A stretch of DNA of 64,000 nt from Lactiplantibacillus daowaiensis (GCF_005405085.1 NZ_BJDJ01000003.1:124001-188000), one strand, 5' to 3'; positions 1-10,675 are shown, numbered from the stretch's first letter. Notes: generated by a model from the sequence alone, not told the origin. Numbers and translations: made by a program.

Positions 1-724
1 GAAGTTGTTGGCAATTGATACATCCAATCGTCCATTAAGTGTGGCGGTTTTAGATGATACAAAAATTCTCGCCACGACAACCACCACGGTCGGTCGCAAT
101 TCGAGTGTGACCTTGTTACCGTTAATCGAACAATCTTTAAAGCAAGCTGGGCTAACGCCAGCTGAGCTTGATCGCGTGGTAGTTGCTGATGGTCCTGGTT
201 CATATACTGGACTGCGAATCGGGGTGACTACGGCAAAAACTTTAGCGTATACCTTGGATAAAACGTTAGTCGGCATTTCAAGCTTAGCGGCATTAGCCGG
301 TAATATTGTTGCTGAAGGTCAGCTAGTGGCCCCACTATTTGATGCGCGGCGGGATAATTTATTTGCCGGGTTGTATCGGATTGAAAACCATCAACCAGTC
401 AGTGTGATTGCTGACCAACATGTTAGTGTGACTGATTGGGCACAGAAGTTAGCTGGCTATTCAGAACCGATTATTTTTCTTGGTCAAGCAGTTGATCAAT
501 ATCAGTCTGTTTTGCAAGCGGCTTTAACGACTAATTTTGTGCGGGGATTACCGCAGTTTGATTTACCACAAGCGGCAATCTTAGGTTTAATGGGGCGGAC
601 GGCCGCGCCAGTTGAACAGTTGCATGCCTTTGTGCCAAATTACTTACGGCTCACGCAAGCTGAAAGTGAATGGCTAGCCAAGCATCCGAAAGAGGACCAC
701 GCGCCATATGTTGAGAAGATTTAA
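1..724 (+). CDS. tsaB: TsaB, tRNA t6A37 threonylcarbamoyl transferase complex subunit (5' edge cut)
   Basis: TsaB is the non-catalytic ASKHA-fold partner of TsaD in making N6-threonylcarbamoyladenosine at position 37 of ANN-decoding tRNAs. The N-terminal LAIDTSN strand and the DGPGSYTGLRIG loop near residues 63-74 are typical, and about 240 residues is the normal length. The window opens inside the start: bases 2-4 are AAG and base 1 is g, and family members begin Met-Lys-(Ile/Leu)-Leu-Ala-Ile-Asp, so the true ATG probably ends at base 1 and only two bases are missing. The TTG at 5 is an in-frame Leu, not the start. The 3' end overlaps rimI by 17 bases, and tsaD, its partner, lies two genes on, so this is one operon. 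Confidence 0.93.
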   Translation, partial: KLLAIDTSNRPLSVAVLDDTKILATTTTTVGRNSSVTLLPLIEQSLKQAGLTPAELDRVVVADGPGSYTGLRIGVTTAKTLAYTLDKTLVGISSLAALAGNIVAEGQLVAPLFDARRDNLFAGLYRIENHQPVSVIADQHVSVTDWAQKLAGYSEPIIFLGQAVDQYQSVLQAALTTNFVRGLPQFDLPQAAILGLMGRTAAPVEQLHAFVPNYLRLTQAESEWLAKHPKEDHAPYVEKI

Positions 725-1292
725 GCAGTACTTTCATAAAATAAATAAAACACATAAGCATCGTCGTCAGAAAATTATGACGATTGAAAAACACATTGTG
801 CCAGTGGGAGACCAGACTTATTATGTGTCACGAGCACTGATTACAGATGTGCCTGAAATGTTAGCGATTGAACGCGCCGTTTATGCTGGGAAAACACCAT
901 GGGACGAAAACGCCTTTAAGACGGAACTACGTCGTCAAAGTGGGCGGTTTTATATCGTGATGCGGCATGAAGATCGATTATGTGGGTTTTGTGGTTGTGC
1001 CTTTGATGATCGGCGTCAAGATGCCCACATTACCAATATTGCGGTTCATCCAGACTTTCAACAGCGGGGGCTGGGGCATTTTATGATGCAAACGATGATC
1101 AAACGGGCAGCCTATTTAAATTATCGGACGGTGACTTTAGAAGTCCGGTATAGCAATGTGCATGCGCAGCAACTTTATACTGCATTGGGATTTGAAAAAA
1201 CGGGTATTAAAAAGCGCTACTATTTTGGTGATCATGAGGATGCGATTGATATGACTTATCATTTACCAGAAAAGGCGACTAATGAAGGCTGA
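708..1292 (+). CDS. rimI: RimI-like GNAT N-acetyltransferase
   Basis: Predicted GNAT enzyme of the RimI type, which acetylates the N-terminal alanine of ribosomal protein S18. The acetyl-CoA loop is QQRGLGHFMM near residues 122-131, preceded by the ITNIAVHP strand, and the C-terminal LYTALGFEKTGIKKRYY is the RimI signature. Sitting between tsaB and tsaD is the usual Firmicute arrangement. The ATG at 708 has an AGAGGA about 11 bases upstream. An internal ATG at 777 would drop a Lys/His-rich N-terminus but has no visible ribosome binding site, so the longer form is kept. It overlaps both neighbours. The substrate is inferred from the family. Confidence 0.85.
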   Translation: MLRRFKQYFHKINKTHKHRRQKIMTIEKHIVPVGDQTYYVSRALITDVPEMLAIERAVYAGKTPWDENAFKTELRRQSGRFYIVMRHEDRLCGFCGCAFDDRRQDAHITNIAVHPDFQQRGLGHFMMQTMIKRAAYLNYRTVTLEVRYSNVHAQQLYTALGFEKTGIKKRYYFGDHEDAIDMTYHLPEKATNEG

Positions 1293-1743
1293 TTGGCAAA
1301 TTGTTGAGGCCACAACTTGGACCGCTAGTGATCCGGTAGCTGTTTGTTACGCATTAGCCAAAGCCGCTTACCCGACTGGGGCGCCATGGCAGTTGGCGAC
1401 GTTTGCGGCTGACTTTGCGTTAGCACCAACGCATTATTGGTTAATTGTCAGTAAGCAACAGCCCGTTGGATTTATCAGTTGTTCAACTTTATTTGATGAG
1501 ACTGAAATTACCAATGTGGCAATTGATCCCGCTTATCAACAGCAAGGCTTGGCGACAAAATTACTGCAGACCGTGTGTCAACAATTGACGCCGCCAGCAA
1601 AAGTATTTTTAGAAGTGCGCCAAAGTAATCAGCCAGCACAGCGTTTATATACCAAGTGTGGCTTTACGACGTTAACGATTCGGCGTGGGTACTATCAAGC
1701 GACCGGCGAAGACGCCTTAATTATGCGCAAGATGATCAATTAA
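1282..1743 (+). CDS. second RimI-like GNAT N-acetyltransferase
   Basis: A 153-residue GNAT protein directly after rimI, overlapping it by 11 bases. It has its own ITNVAIDP strand, the QQQGLATKLL acetyl-CoA loop near residues 95-104 and an LYTKCGF...RRGYY end, so it is also RimI-like, yet it differs widely from its neighbour in sequence. This looks like an old tandem duplication with divergence, not a recent copy. Substrate unknown: either protein could be the S18 acetyltransferase. Translation is probably coupled to the upstream gene. Confidence 0.8.
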   Translation: MKADWQIVEATTWTASDPVAVCYALAKAAYPTGAPWQLATFAADFALAPTHYWLIVSKQQPVGFISCSTLFDETEITNVAIDPAYQQQGLATKLLQTVCQQLTPPAKVFLEVRQSNQPAQRLYTKCGFTTLTIRRGYYQATGEDALIMRKMIN

Positions 1744-1756
1744 AGGATGGTAACTC

Positions 1757-2794
1757 GTGGAGAAGCGAAATTTAATTTTAGCATTTGAATCTAGTTGTGA
1801 TGAAACTAGTGTGGCCGTTGTGGCTGATGGTCACGAAATCTTATCTAATGTGATTGCGACACAAATTAACAGTCATAAACGATTTGGTGGGGTCGTGCCA
1901 GAAGTGGCCAGCCGTCATCATATTGAACAAATTACGATTTGCATTGATGAAGCTTTAAAGGAAGCCAATGTCACGTATGCTGATTTAGATGCGGTGGCAG
2001 TGACTTATGGCCCAGGATTAGTGGGGGCGCTATTGGTTGGTGTCAGTGCTGCGAAGACGGTAGCCTATGCGCATAATTTGCCGTTGATTCCAGTGAACCA
2101 CATGGCGGGGCATATTTATGCGGCTCGTTTTGTAAAGCCTTTTGAATTTCCGTTAATGGCACTATTAGTTTCGGGTGGTCATACTGAATTAGTTTATATG
2201 CAAGCGGATGGCCAATTTGAAATTATTGGTGAAACCCGTGATGATGCGGCCGGCGAAGCTTATGATAAAATCGGTCGGGTCTTGGGGGTACCATATCCAG
2301 CTGGTAAAGTGATTGATGAGATGGCCCATCAAGGCCAAGATACCTTTAAGTTCCCACGGGCAATGATTGATGAAGATAACTTTGATTTTAGTTTTAGTGG
2401 GTTAAAGAGTGCGTTCATTAACACGGTCCATCATGCGGATCAAATTGGTGAAACATTGGATAAGAATGATTTAGCGGCCAGTTTTCAGGCTAGTGTTGTC
2501 GATGTATTAACGACAAAGACGATGCGGGTGTTGCAAGACTATCCGGTTAAGCAATTAGTTTTAGCTGGAGGCGTTGCGGCTAATCATGGGCTACGGGAAC
2601 GTTTAGCTGAATTATTACCAGCTAAATTTCCACAAACTGAGCTACTGTTAGCACCATTGAAATTATGTGGTGACAATGGTGCGATGATTGGCGCCGCCGG
2701 TTATATTCAGTATCAACAGCAACAATTTGGCGATGCGGCCTTAAATGCGGATCCAAGTTTGGAATTTGACTGGATGCCTAATATGGTTCATTAA
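1757..2794 (+). CDS. tsaD: TsaD, tRNA threonylcarbamoyladenosine transferase
   Basis: Catalytic subunit that moves the threonylcarbamoyl group to A37 of tRNA, acting with TsaB, TsaE and TsaC. The N-terminal [15 protein letters not shown] nucleotide loop, [13 protein letters not shown], the metal-binding [12 protein letters not shown] (His-x3-His) near residues 112-123, the [10 protein letters not shown] loop and FSFSGLKSA are all present. At 345 residues it is full length. It starts with GTG 13 bases after the second acetyltransferase, behind AAAGGATGG. Formerly called Gcp or O-sialoglycoprotein endopeptidase; the protease label is historical. Confidence 0.97.
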   Translation: MEKRNLILAFESSCDETSVAVVADGHEILSNVIATQINSHKRFGGVVPEVASRHHIEQITICIDEALKEANVTYADLDAVAVTYGPGLVGALLVGVSAAKTVAYAHNLPLIPVNHMAGHIYAARFVKPFEFPLMALLVSGGHTELVYMQADGQFEIIGETRDDAAGEAYDKIGRVLGVPYPAGKVIDEMAHQGQDTFKFPRAMIDEDNFDFSFSGLKSAFINTVHHADQIGETLDKNDLAASFQASVVDVLTTKTMRVLQDYPVKQLVLAGGVAANHGLRERLAELLPAKFPQTELLLAPLKLCGDNGAMIGAAGYIQYQQQQFGDAALNADPSLEFDWMPNMVH

Positions 2795-2810
2795 ATAGCC
2801 AACAGACTAA

Positions 2811-2844
2811 AAAAGCCACTTGTCGATTTTGACAAGTGGCTTTT
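2811..2844. terminator. bidirectional intrinsic terminator between tsaD and the ABC-F gene
   Basis: A perfect 14-bp stem (AAAAGCCACTTGTC / GACAAGTGGCTTTT) with a 6-base loop and T/A runs on both sides. It can serve both tsaD (+) and the converging ABC-F gene (-). Confidence 0.9.
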
Positions 2845-2847
2845 AAG

Positions 2848-4830
2848 TTAATCTAAATTTTCTAGTGCTTCAGCTTGCTCGGTCCAATCGAGCTCAGCTT
2901 GTTCGTGCTCGGCATTGACAGCGTCAAGTTGCTTTTGAAAGTCTTGGAGTTTTCCAGAATCAGCGAAAGCATCTGGCTGTGACATTTGTTCTTGAATATG
3001 AGTTGCCTCAGTTTCTAAGTCAGTCATTTTTTCTTCAAGTGCGGCCACGGAACGTTCAAGTTTGCGGCGTTCACGTTGTTGTTGTTTGCTGGCTTGATAG
3101 TCTTGATGTCCCTTAGAACGAGTTGGATCGGCTGCTGGCACTGAACTAGCAGCCGGGGCAGCACTAGCGGCGTCTTCTGCCGCCGCACTTGCTGCAGCAG
3201 CGGCCAAGTCAGCTTGTTCTTGTTTCTTTTCTAGGTAGTAGTCATAATCACCCAAGAACAACTCAGTGCCTTCTGGTGAAACTTCAACGACACTAGTGGC
3301 AACTTGGTTGATAAAATACCGGTCATGAGAAACAAATAGCAACGTGCCGTCAAAGTCATTTAACGCGACTTCTAGGACTTCACGACTATCAATATCTAAA
3401 TGGTTCGTCGGTTCATCCAGAATCAGAAAGTTGTCGTTTTGCATGGCAAGTTTGGTTAATAATAGACGGGCGCGTTCGCCACCAGAAAGGGCATTGATTG
3501 GCTTATCAACATCTTCACCAGTGAAGAGAAAGCTACCTAAAATGGTGCGGATATCTTTTTCTGGTGTGGTGGGATGTTCGTCCCATAACTCACTGAGCAC
3601 AGTCTTTTTATCATGCAGATTTTTTTGTTCCTGATCGTAGTAACCGGTGATAACATTTGTGCCGAAGATGGCTTGGCCTTTAATAAACGGAATTTGGCCC
3701 AAAATACTTTTTAATAAGGTCGATTTACCGATACCGTTTGGGCCAACGATGGCAATGGCTTCATGCTTTTTGATATTTAAATTATCTGGCGCGGATAAAG
3801 TCTGTCCTTGATAGCCAACTGCAGCATCTTTAACCGTTAAGACAATGTTACCGCTTTGTTTAGCCGCGTGAAACCCAAAATGAGCCGTCTTTTCGTCACC
3901 TTCAGGTCGTTCAAGCCGGTCCATTCGAGCAAGTTGTTTTCGGCGTGCTTGGGCGCGCTTCGTCGTTGAAGCGCGGACAATATTACGATTAACGAAATCT
4001 TCAAGCTTACTAATTTCGGCTTGTTGTTTTTCATAATGTTTCCACTCCGCTTGAATGCGGGCCGCCTTCTGTTGGACATACTGGTCGTAATTCCCATTGT
4101 AATGGACCATTTCATGATGGGATAAGTCATAGACTTCGTTAACAACGCGGTCTAAGAAATACCGGTCATGGCTGACGATTAATAAGGCCCCACTATAAGA
4201 TTGTAAATAGCCTTCTAACCAAGTTAACGTCTCAACGTCCAAATGGTTGGTCGGTTCATCCAAAATTAACAAATCACGTTTTTCTAATAATAGTTTTGCT
4301 AAAGCTAATTGGGTTTTTTGACCACCAGATAATTCGGTGACTGACTTGTCATAAACATCAGCATCAAATTGAAACCCATGTAACACGCCACGAATTTCGG
4401 CTTGATAGCCATAACCGTTTTTTTGTTGAAATTCGGTTTGAACTTGATCATAAGTTTTCAATGTTTGTTGATAGGTGGTGTCATCGGCCATGACGTTGGG
4501 ATCACTAAGCTTAGCTTCTAAGCGATGCATTTGCGCTTCTAGCGTATGTAAAGTGGCAAAGACACTACTCATTTCTTCCCAAATCGTATTATCGCTGTTT
4601 AAACCTTGATCTTGAGCTAAATAACCAATAGTTAAGCCTTTACGCATGGAAATTTGCCCCTCATCAGGGACGGTCTCACCGGCAATCATTTTTAAGAGTG
4701 TCGACTTACCAGCACCGTTACGGCCAACTAGGGCCACGCGGGCATGGTCTTGAATGTCCATTTGTACGTTATCGAACAAGACATCGGCGCCAAAACGCCG
4801 CATGACTTGCTGTACTTGTAGTAAAATCAC
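2848..4830 (-). CDS. ABC-F family ATP-binding protein (Uup/YdiF-like)
   Basis: A soluble protein with two ABC ATPase domains and no membrane segment, so a member of the translation-associated ABC-F family. Domain 1 has GRNGAGKST near residues 36-44 and an LSGGQ signature; domain 2 has GPNGIGKST and LSGGE, each followed by LILDEPTNHLD. A charged linker lies between them (NRNIVRASTTKRAQARRKQL). The C-terminal tail holds an Ala/Ser-rich stretch followed by a coiled coil of about 80 residues, as in Uup/YdiF proteins. It probably acts on ribosomes or nucleic acid; the exact subfamily and any antibiotic-protection role cannot be told from sequence. Transcribed alone, divergently from rex. Confidence 0.9.
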   Translation of the reverse strand: MILLQVQQVMRRFGADVLFDNVQMDIQDHARVALVGRNGAGKSTLLKMIAGETVPDEGQISMRKGLTIGYLAQDQGLNSDNTIWEEMSSVFATLHTLEAQMHRLEAKLSDPNVMADDTTYQQTLKTYDQVQTEFQQKNGYGYQAEIRGVLHGFQFDADVYDKSVTELSGGQKTQLALAKLLLEKRDLLILDEPTNHLDVETLTWLEGYLQSYSGALLIVSHDRYFLDRVVNEVYDLSHHEMVHYNGNYDQYVQQKAARIQAEWKHYEKQQAEISKLEDFVNRNIVRASTTKRAQARRKQLARMDRLERPEGDEKTAHFGFHAAKQSGNIVLTVKDAAVGYQGQTLSAPDNLNIKKHEAIAIVGPNGIGKSTLLKSILGQIPFIKGQAIFGTNVITGYYDQEQKNLHDKKTVLSELWDEHPTTPEKDIRTILGSFLFTGEDVDKPINALSGGERARLLLTKLAMQNDNFLILDEPTNHLDIDSREVLEVALNDFDGTLLFVSHDRYFINQVATSVVEVSPEGTELFLGDYDYYLEKKQEQADLAAAAASAAAEDAASAAPAASSVPAADPTRSKGHQDYQASKQQQRERRKLERSVAALEEKMTDLETEATHIQEQMSQPDAFADSGKLQDFQKQLDAVNAEHEQAELDWTEQAEALENLD

Positions 4831-4923
4831 GTTTTTTAAGCTCCTTTCACGCTTGATTCGTCAAATAATTGTAGCATATTGTCGCGATTCTCCCTAGTGA
4901 AACGGAATAATGAGCGATTATTA

Positions 4924-4952
4924 TTTCACAAAGTGACGGGTTATGCTAGAAT
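4924..4952 (+). promoter_or_regulatory. rex promoter
   Basis: TTTCAC, 17-base spacer, TAGAAT, with an extended TGC before the -10. It lies 44 bases before the rex start. Two TTCACAA half-sites (at about 4925 and 4967) resemble half of a Rex operator, so autoregulation is possible, but no full inverted repeat with the standard spacing was found. Confidence 0.6.
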
Positions 4953-4995
4953 AGTGTCAGCAAATTCACAAACTTTTAATAAGGAGGGTCGTCAA

Positions 4996-5667
4996 ATGGC
5001 AGAAACAAAAATTCCCCGGGCAACGGCCAAACGCTTACCAATCTATTATCGGTATTTGAACATTCTGTTGGATGCTGACAAAAAACGAGTTTCGTCTACG
5101 GAACTCTCAGAGGCGGTTAAAGTTGATTCGGCAACGATTCGGCGGGACTTTTCATATTTTGGCGCTTTAGGCAAACGTGGTTATGGGTATGATGTTGAAA
5201 AACTATTGGCGTTTTTCAAGAAAATCTTAAATCAAGATACATTGACCAATGTAGCATTGATTGGGGTCGGGAACTTGGGCCATGCATTGCTTAATTTTAA
5301 TTTTCACAAAAATAGTAATGTCCGGATTTCCGCGGCATTCGATGTTAACGAGGCGATTGCGAACACCGTTCAAAGTGGGGTTCCAGTTTATCCAATGACC
5401 GAGTTAAAGAAGCAATTGATTGAACAACAGATTGAAATTGCGATTTTAACGGTGCCAACTTCAGCGGTGCAATCAGTGACCGATGACTTGGTTGATGCCA
5501 ATGTGAAGGGTATTATGAACTTTACCCCATTACGGATTTCGGTACCAGAAACGGTACGGGTCCAAAATGTTGATTTGACCAATGAATTGCAAACGTTGAT
5601 TTACTTCATCGAACATTACGGTGAACAATTGGGCGATAAAAAGCTCGATAATGACGATCAACTCTAA
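4996..5667 (+). CDS. rex: Rex, redox-sensing transcriptional repressor
   Basis: Rex represses fermentation and respiration genes and releases DNA when NADH rises. The N-terminal winged helix is visible around residues 10-75 ([22 protein letters not shown], split by the recognition helix) and is followed by the Rossmann loop GVGNLGHAL near residue 90. At 223 residues it matches the family. The start is the ATG behind AAGGAGGGTCG; the open frame runs on upstream but has no ribosome site there and would read through the promoter. Single gene ending at a terminator. Confidence 0.95.
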   Translation: MAETKIPRATAKRLPIYYRYLNILLDADKKRVSSTELSEAVKVDSATIRRDFSYFGALGKRGYGYDVEKLLAFFKKILNQDTLTNVALIGVGNLGHALLNFNFHKNSNVRISAAFDVNEAIANTVQSGVPVYPMTELKKQLIEQQIEIAILTVPTSAVQSVTDDLVDANVKGIMNFTPLRISVPETVRVQNVDLTNELQTLIYFIEHYGEQLGDKKLDNDDQL

Positions 5668-5670
5668 ACA

Positions 5671-5707
5671 AAAGACCATCACCATTAAATTGGTGATGGC
5701 CTTTTTT
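5671..5707. terminator. rex terminator, shared with the converging protease gene
   Basis: Stem GACCATCACC / GGTGATGGCC with an 8-base AT-rich loop and TTTTTT. It reaches the stop codon of the reverse-strand gene at 5706, so it probably works both ways. Confidence 0.85.
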
Positions 5708-6344
5708 AATGTGTGATAAACGTGGACACAATCACGAAAGCGTTCATTAAAATATGTGCCAGCATTGAAGTCTGGATACGACCGGTATGTTGATATAGCC
5801 AGCAGAACCAAAGTCCTAAGCAAGCATATAAGATCAGATGACCGTCCGCATGTGCGAAGCTAAAGAGTACACTGGCAATTAAAGCGGCCCCAATGGTGCC
5901 AGTCAGTGGGGCGAGATTACCAAAGATGACCTTTCGAAAAACGATTTCTTCCATGATTGGTGCACCCACGAAAATGGCTAAGAAGAAGAAGGGATACTTT
6001 TGTCCTACTGTGAGTAAAGTCGATGTATTAGCGGAAGCAGCCGATTGGCCAAGTAGTTGGGTTAATTGCAAAATAACCATTTGACCGACCACCGCAACGA
6101 TAACGCCAACTACTCCCCAAAAGGTCGTGGTTAGCCATGACTTAGGGTGTTGTTCAATGGGGTTGGCGGTTTTCCCGCGCCAAGCTAACCAAGCCAACAC
6201 GACGGCACCGACAAGGTAGTCTAATGTTTGGATCAAAAAGACTTGACTGCCGAGGTGCTTGAAAGTGGCAACTAGTAAGCTAGGTAAGGCATAAATAATA
6301 AAGTAGACGATTAAAATCGTCAGTGATTGACGGCGATTTGCCAT
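5706..6344 (-). CDS. CPBP (CAAX/Abi) family intramembrane metalloprotease
   Basis: A 212-residue integral membrane protein with about six to seven hydrophobic segments. The CPBP motifs are present: MEEIVFRKVIFG (Glu-Glu-x3-Arg) near residues 131-142, FSFAHADGH with a conserved His, and HILMNAF near the C-terminus. In Gram-positive bacteria such proteins are often linked to bacteriocin self-immunity or peptide processing, but no bacteriocin gene lies nearby, so the substrate is unknown. Single gene, converging on rex. Confidence 0.85.
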   Translation of the reverse strand: MANRRQSLTILIVYFIIYALPSLLVATFKHLGSQVFLIQTLDYLVGAVVLAWLAWRGKTANPIEQHPKSWLTTTFWGVVGVIVAVVGQMVILQLTQLLGQSAASANTSTLLTVGQKYPFFFLAIFVGAPIMEEIVFRKVIFGNLAPLTGTIGAALIASVLFSFAHADGHLILYACLGLWFCWLYQHTGRIQTSMLAHILMNAFVIVSTFITH

Positions 6345-6423
6345 GGGCTCACATCCTTAAAAGGGGTTCAATAGTCCTATTATAATCGATTTGACTTTCT
6401 TTGACTAATTATTGACAAATTAC

Positions 6424-6451
6424 TTGCATTCTCAGTTTAAAATGATATAGT
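6424..6451 (+). promoter_or_regulatory. groESL promoter
   Basis: TTGCAT, 16-base spacer, TATAGT, just upstream of the CIRCE element. A TTGACA at 6412 is a better -35 sequence but is badly spaced for this -10. Confidence 0.55.
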
Positions 6452-6462
6452 TGATTTTGTGA

Positions 6463-6489
6463 TTAGCACTTAACCTTTAGGAGTGCTAA
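6463..6489 (+). promoter_or_regulatory. CIRCE operator (HrcA binding site)
   Basis: TTAGCACTT, nine bases, GAGTGCTAA. It differs from the consensus inverted repeat (TTAGCACTC-N9-GAGTGCTAA) at one base. It lies between the promoter and groES, so HrcA repression with heat-shock release is expected. Confidence 0.93.
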
Positions 6490-6514
6490 AAAAGAAATAA
6501 ATGGAGGGATTCAC

Positions 6515-6799
6515 GTGTTAAAACCATTAGGAGATCGCGTTATCTTGCAACAACAAGCAGAAGAAGAACAAACTGTTGGCGGCATCGTTATTGCCAACAA
6601 TGCTAAGGAAAAGCCCCAAAGCGGGAAAGTTGTTGCCGTAGCCGATGGTCGGATTTTAGACAACGGTACTAAGGTTGCCCCAAGCGTGAAAGTCGGCGAT
6701 CAAGTATTGTTCGACAAGTACGCCGGTACTGAAGTTAAGTACGAAGGTACAACCTATTTAGTCTTGCACGAAAAAGATATCGTTGCAATTGAAGACTAA
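6515..6799 (+). CDS. groES: GroES, 10 kDa co-chaperonin
   Basis: Heptameric lid of the GroEL folding chamber. The 94-residue protein starts [12 protein letters not shown], carries the mobile loop ([20 protein letters not shown], residues 17-36) and ends EKDIVAIED, all typical. The start is GTG behind ATGGAGGGA. It is followed by groEL after 55 bases and controlled by the CIRCE element upstream. Confidence 0.98.
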   Translation: MLKPLGDRVILQQQAEEEQTVGGIVIANNAKEKPQSGKVVAVADGRILDNGTKVAPSVKVGDQVLFDKYAGTEVKYEGTTYLVLHEKDIVAIED

Positions 6800-6845
6800 T
6801 TCCATTTAAAACATTAGACGTATTAAAAATATAATTATGAGGTGA

Positions 6846-8480
<1,635 letters not shown>

Positions 8481-8494
8481 GCCATTAAGACTTT

Positions 8495-8527
8495 AAACAC
8501 CTACTCTCTGATGAGTGGGTGTTTTTT
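8495..8527 (+). terminator. groESL terminator
   Basis: Stem AAACACCTACTC / GAGTGGGTGTTT with a 6-base loop and a run of seven T. Confidence 0.9.
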
Positions 8528-8713
8528 TGCGTTATTGCAAAGAATATTATGACCGCCTGGGCCGATGATTGTTAGGTTTAGGCGAGTTCGGCCAACAAAA
8601 AAATCAGAAGTTCGGTTGAAACGTGTAGTATTTACGAATTTAAAGTAGTAAAATCATCTTTGACTTAGCACTTACTTGGGAATAATTATTTTGTGGATAA
8701 AGGAGTTATTAAC

Positions 8714-10549
8714 ATGTGGCGTTATTTAAAACGGTTGATTATCGGGAAACCGTTAAAGACCATGGACGAAGGTGGGCAGTCGCTCACTAAGTTCAAGGCG
8801 TTGGCGCTGCTCTCTTCAGACGCACTGTCTTCAGTAGCTTATGGGACTGAGCAAATTACAACGGTGTTAATTACACTATCAGCTGCCGCGTTAATGTATC
8901 AGCTATATGCTGCCGCGTTAGTTTTAGTACTATTGTTTGCGATTACGATGTCTTATCGTCAAATCATTCGGGCTTATCCCTCGGGTGGGGGCGCTTATGT
9001 CGTTGCTAGTACCAACTGGGGACGACCAGCCGGACTAGTTGCCGGGGGTTCTTTGTTAGTTGACTATATGTTAACGGTGGCGGTTTCGGTAACTTCAGGG
9101 ACTGAAGCTATTACGTCAGCAGTACCAGCATTAGGTCCTTATCAGGTCCTAATCGCGGTATTGATTGTTATTGCGATTATGGCATTGAATCTACGGGGGA
9201 TGCGGGAATCAGCGTCCTTTTTAACGTTCCCAGTGTATTTCTTCATCATCATGATTATTGGGATGATTTTATGGGGCGTTATGAATATTGCGAGTGGTAA
9301 CTTAACTTACCATGCGGCTGCGCCAGTCGGCGGTGCGGTTCAGGGGATGACGTTGATTCTGTTCATCCGGGCCTTTTCATCGGGGTCTTCCTCATTAACT
9401 GGGGTCGAAGCTATCAGTAATGCGGTACCGAACTTTAAACGGCCTAAACGTAAGAATGCTGCTAATACGCTAGCAATTATGTCAGTGGTCTTAGCATTCT
9501 TCTTCGGGGGAATTACGTACTTAAGTTACTATTTAGGGATTAAACCACAAGCCGATAATACAGTCTTGTCACAAATCGCGTCATCGGTCTTTGGGCATGG
9601 CTTGTTTTACTACTTGTTACAATTAGCAACGGCGTTAATTTTAGCCGTTGCCGCCAACACTGGGTTCTCAGCGTTCCCAATTTTGGCCTATAACTTAGCA
9701 AAAGATAAATTCTTACCACATGCTTACATGGATCGTGGTGATCGCTTAGGTTATTCCAACGGGATTATTTCATTAGCGGTAGGCGCCATTGCGTTGATTT
9801 TTATTTTCCATGGGAAAACAGCGCTATTGATTCCACTATATGCGGTCGGGGTTTTCGTGCCATTTACCTTATCCCAATCTGGGATGATTGTGCATTGGTT
9901 CCGTGAACGCGGTCGCTGGTGGTGGATGAAAGCTTCAGTTAACTTGCTTGGTGCGCTAATGTCGTTAGGATTAGTGGTTGCCCTGTTTTGGTTACGTTTT
10001 GGCAATGTCTGGCCTTACTTGATCGTGATGCCAGCCTTGCTCTACATGTTTTATCGGATTCACATGCACTACAAGCGTGTGGCAGCCCAATTACGGGTCG
10101 TGGCTAAAGAAAAAGCCGAGTTGCATGATTATGATGGTGCAACGGTAATCGTGTTAGTGTCTAATGTGACGCGAGTTACGGCTGCAGCGGTTAACTATGC
10201 CCGTTCAATCGGGGACTATGTGATTGCGATGCATGTATCGTTTGATGAGAACCCAGAAAAAGAGCATAAGACGGCAGCCGAATTTAAATCGACTTTCCCA
10301 GATGTGCGCTTTGTGGATATTCATTCATCTTATCGGTCAATTGCAACGCCAACCTTACGTTTCTGTGATGTCATTGCGAAGCGTGCGGCTGAACGTAACT
10401 TCTCAACGACCGTCTTGGTCCCACAGTTTGTGCCGAAGAAGCCTTGGCAAAATATTTTGCATAACCAAACGAGTTTACGCTTGCGGGCGGTTTTAAACTC
10501 ACGTGAAAATATTATTGTGTCGACGTATAACTATCATCTTAAAGAGTAG
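8714..10549 (+). CDS. kimA: KimA-like potassium importer (APC superfamily with C-terminal USP-like domain)
   Basis: A 611-residue membrane protein with about 12 transmembrane segments up to residue 460 and a soluble C-terminal domain of about 130 residues with a universal-stress-like start (ATVIVLVSNVTRVTAAAVNYA). It would often be labelled an amino-acid permease. However, IGKPLKTM, LSSDALSSVAYGTEQI near residues 33-48 and YRQIIRAYPSGGGAYVV match B. subtilis KimA (YdaO), a high-affinity potassium/proton symporter whose cytoplasmic domain binds c-di-AMP. The start is the ATG behind AAGGAG; an upstream in-frame GTG has no ribosome site. No c-di-AMP riboswitch is visible upstream, so any c-di-AMP control would be at the protein level. 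Function is inferred from the family. Confidence 0.78.
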   Translation: MWRYLKRLIIGKPLKTMDEGGQSLTKFKALALLSSDALSSVAYGTEQITTVLITLSAAALMYQLYAAALVLVLLFAITMSYRQIIRAYPSGGGAYVVASTNWGRPAGLVAGGSLLVDYMLTVAVSVTSGTEAITSAVPALGPYQVLIAVLIVIAIMALNLRGMRESASFLTFPVYFFIIMIIGMILWGVMNIASGNLTYHAAAPVGGAVQGMTLILFIRAFSSGSSSLTGVEAISNAVPNFKRPKRKNAANTLAIMSVVLAFFFGGITYLSYYLGIKPQADNTVLSQIASSVFGHGLFYYLLQLATALILAVAANTGFSAFPILAYNLAKDKFLPHAYMDRGDRLGYSNGIISLAVGAIALIFIFHGKTALLIPLYAVGVFVPFTLSQSGMIVHWFRERGRWWWMKASVNLLGALMSLGLVVALFWLRFGNVWPYLIVMPALLYMFYRIHMHYKRVAAQLRVVAKEKAELHDYDGATVIVLVSNVTRVTAAAVNYARSIGDYVIAMHVSFDENPEKEHKTAAEFKSTFPDVRFVDIHSSYRSIATPTLRFCDVIAKRAAERNFSTTVLVPQFVPKKPWQNILHNQTSLRLRAVLNSRENIIVSTYNYHLKE

Positions 10550-10561
10550 TACCCTAAATTT

Positions 10562-10604
10562 AAGACGTTATTAGCCCAAATTCAGGGTTAATAACGTCTT
10601 TTTT
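10562..10604 (+). terminator. terminator after kimA
   Basis: Perfect 12-bp stem AAGACGTTATTA / TAATAACGTCTT with a 15-base loop and T run. The loop ends in AATTCAGGGT, which could instead pair with ACCCTAAATT at 10551-10560. Confidence 0.9.
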
Positions 10605-10646
10605 ATGTTAAAAGCACGCTCAAATCTGAACTTTCTGTGAATCGAG

Positions 10647-10675
10647 TTGTCAAGGCTGGTTTAGATTTGTATAAT
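10647..10675 (+). promoter_or_regulatory. tagO-like gene promoter
   Basis: TTGTCA, 17-base spacer, TATAAT: close to the vegetative sigma factor consensus, 34 bases before the start codon. Confidence 0.8.

Noticed and set aside
3344-4145. Open frames opposite or within the ABC-F gene, and similar frames over groEL, uvrA, uvrB, argG and trxB
   Set aside because: They lack ribosome sites and recognisable domains, and follow the codon pattern of the genes they overlap; shadow frames.
4925-4973. Full Rex operator upstream of rex
   Set aside because: Two TTCACAA half-sites are present, but the partner TTGTGAA at four-base spacing is missing for both.
8528-8713. Possible c-di-AMP (ydaO) riboswitch upstream of kimA
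   Set aside because: The 186-base leader lacks the conserved pseudosymmetric core and any terminator before the ribosome site; only a promoter-like AT-rich stretch is seen.
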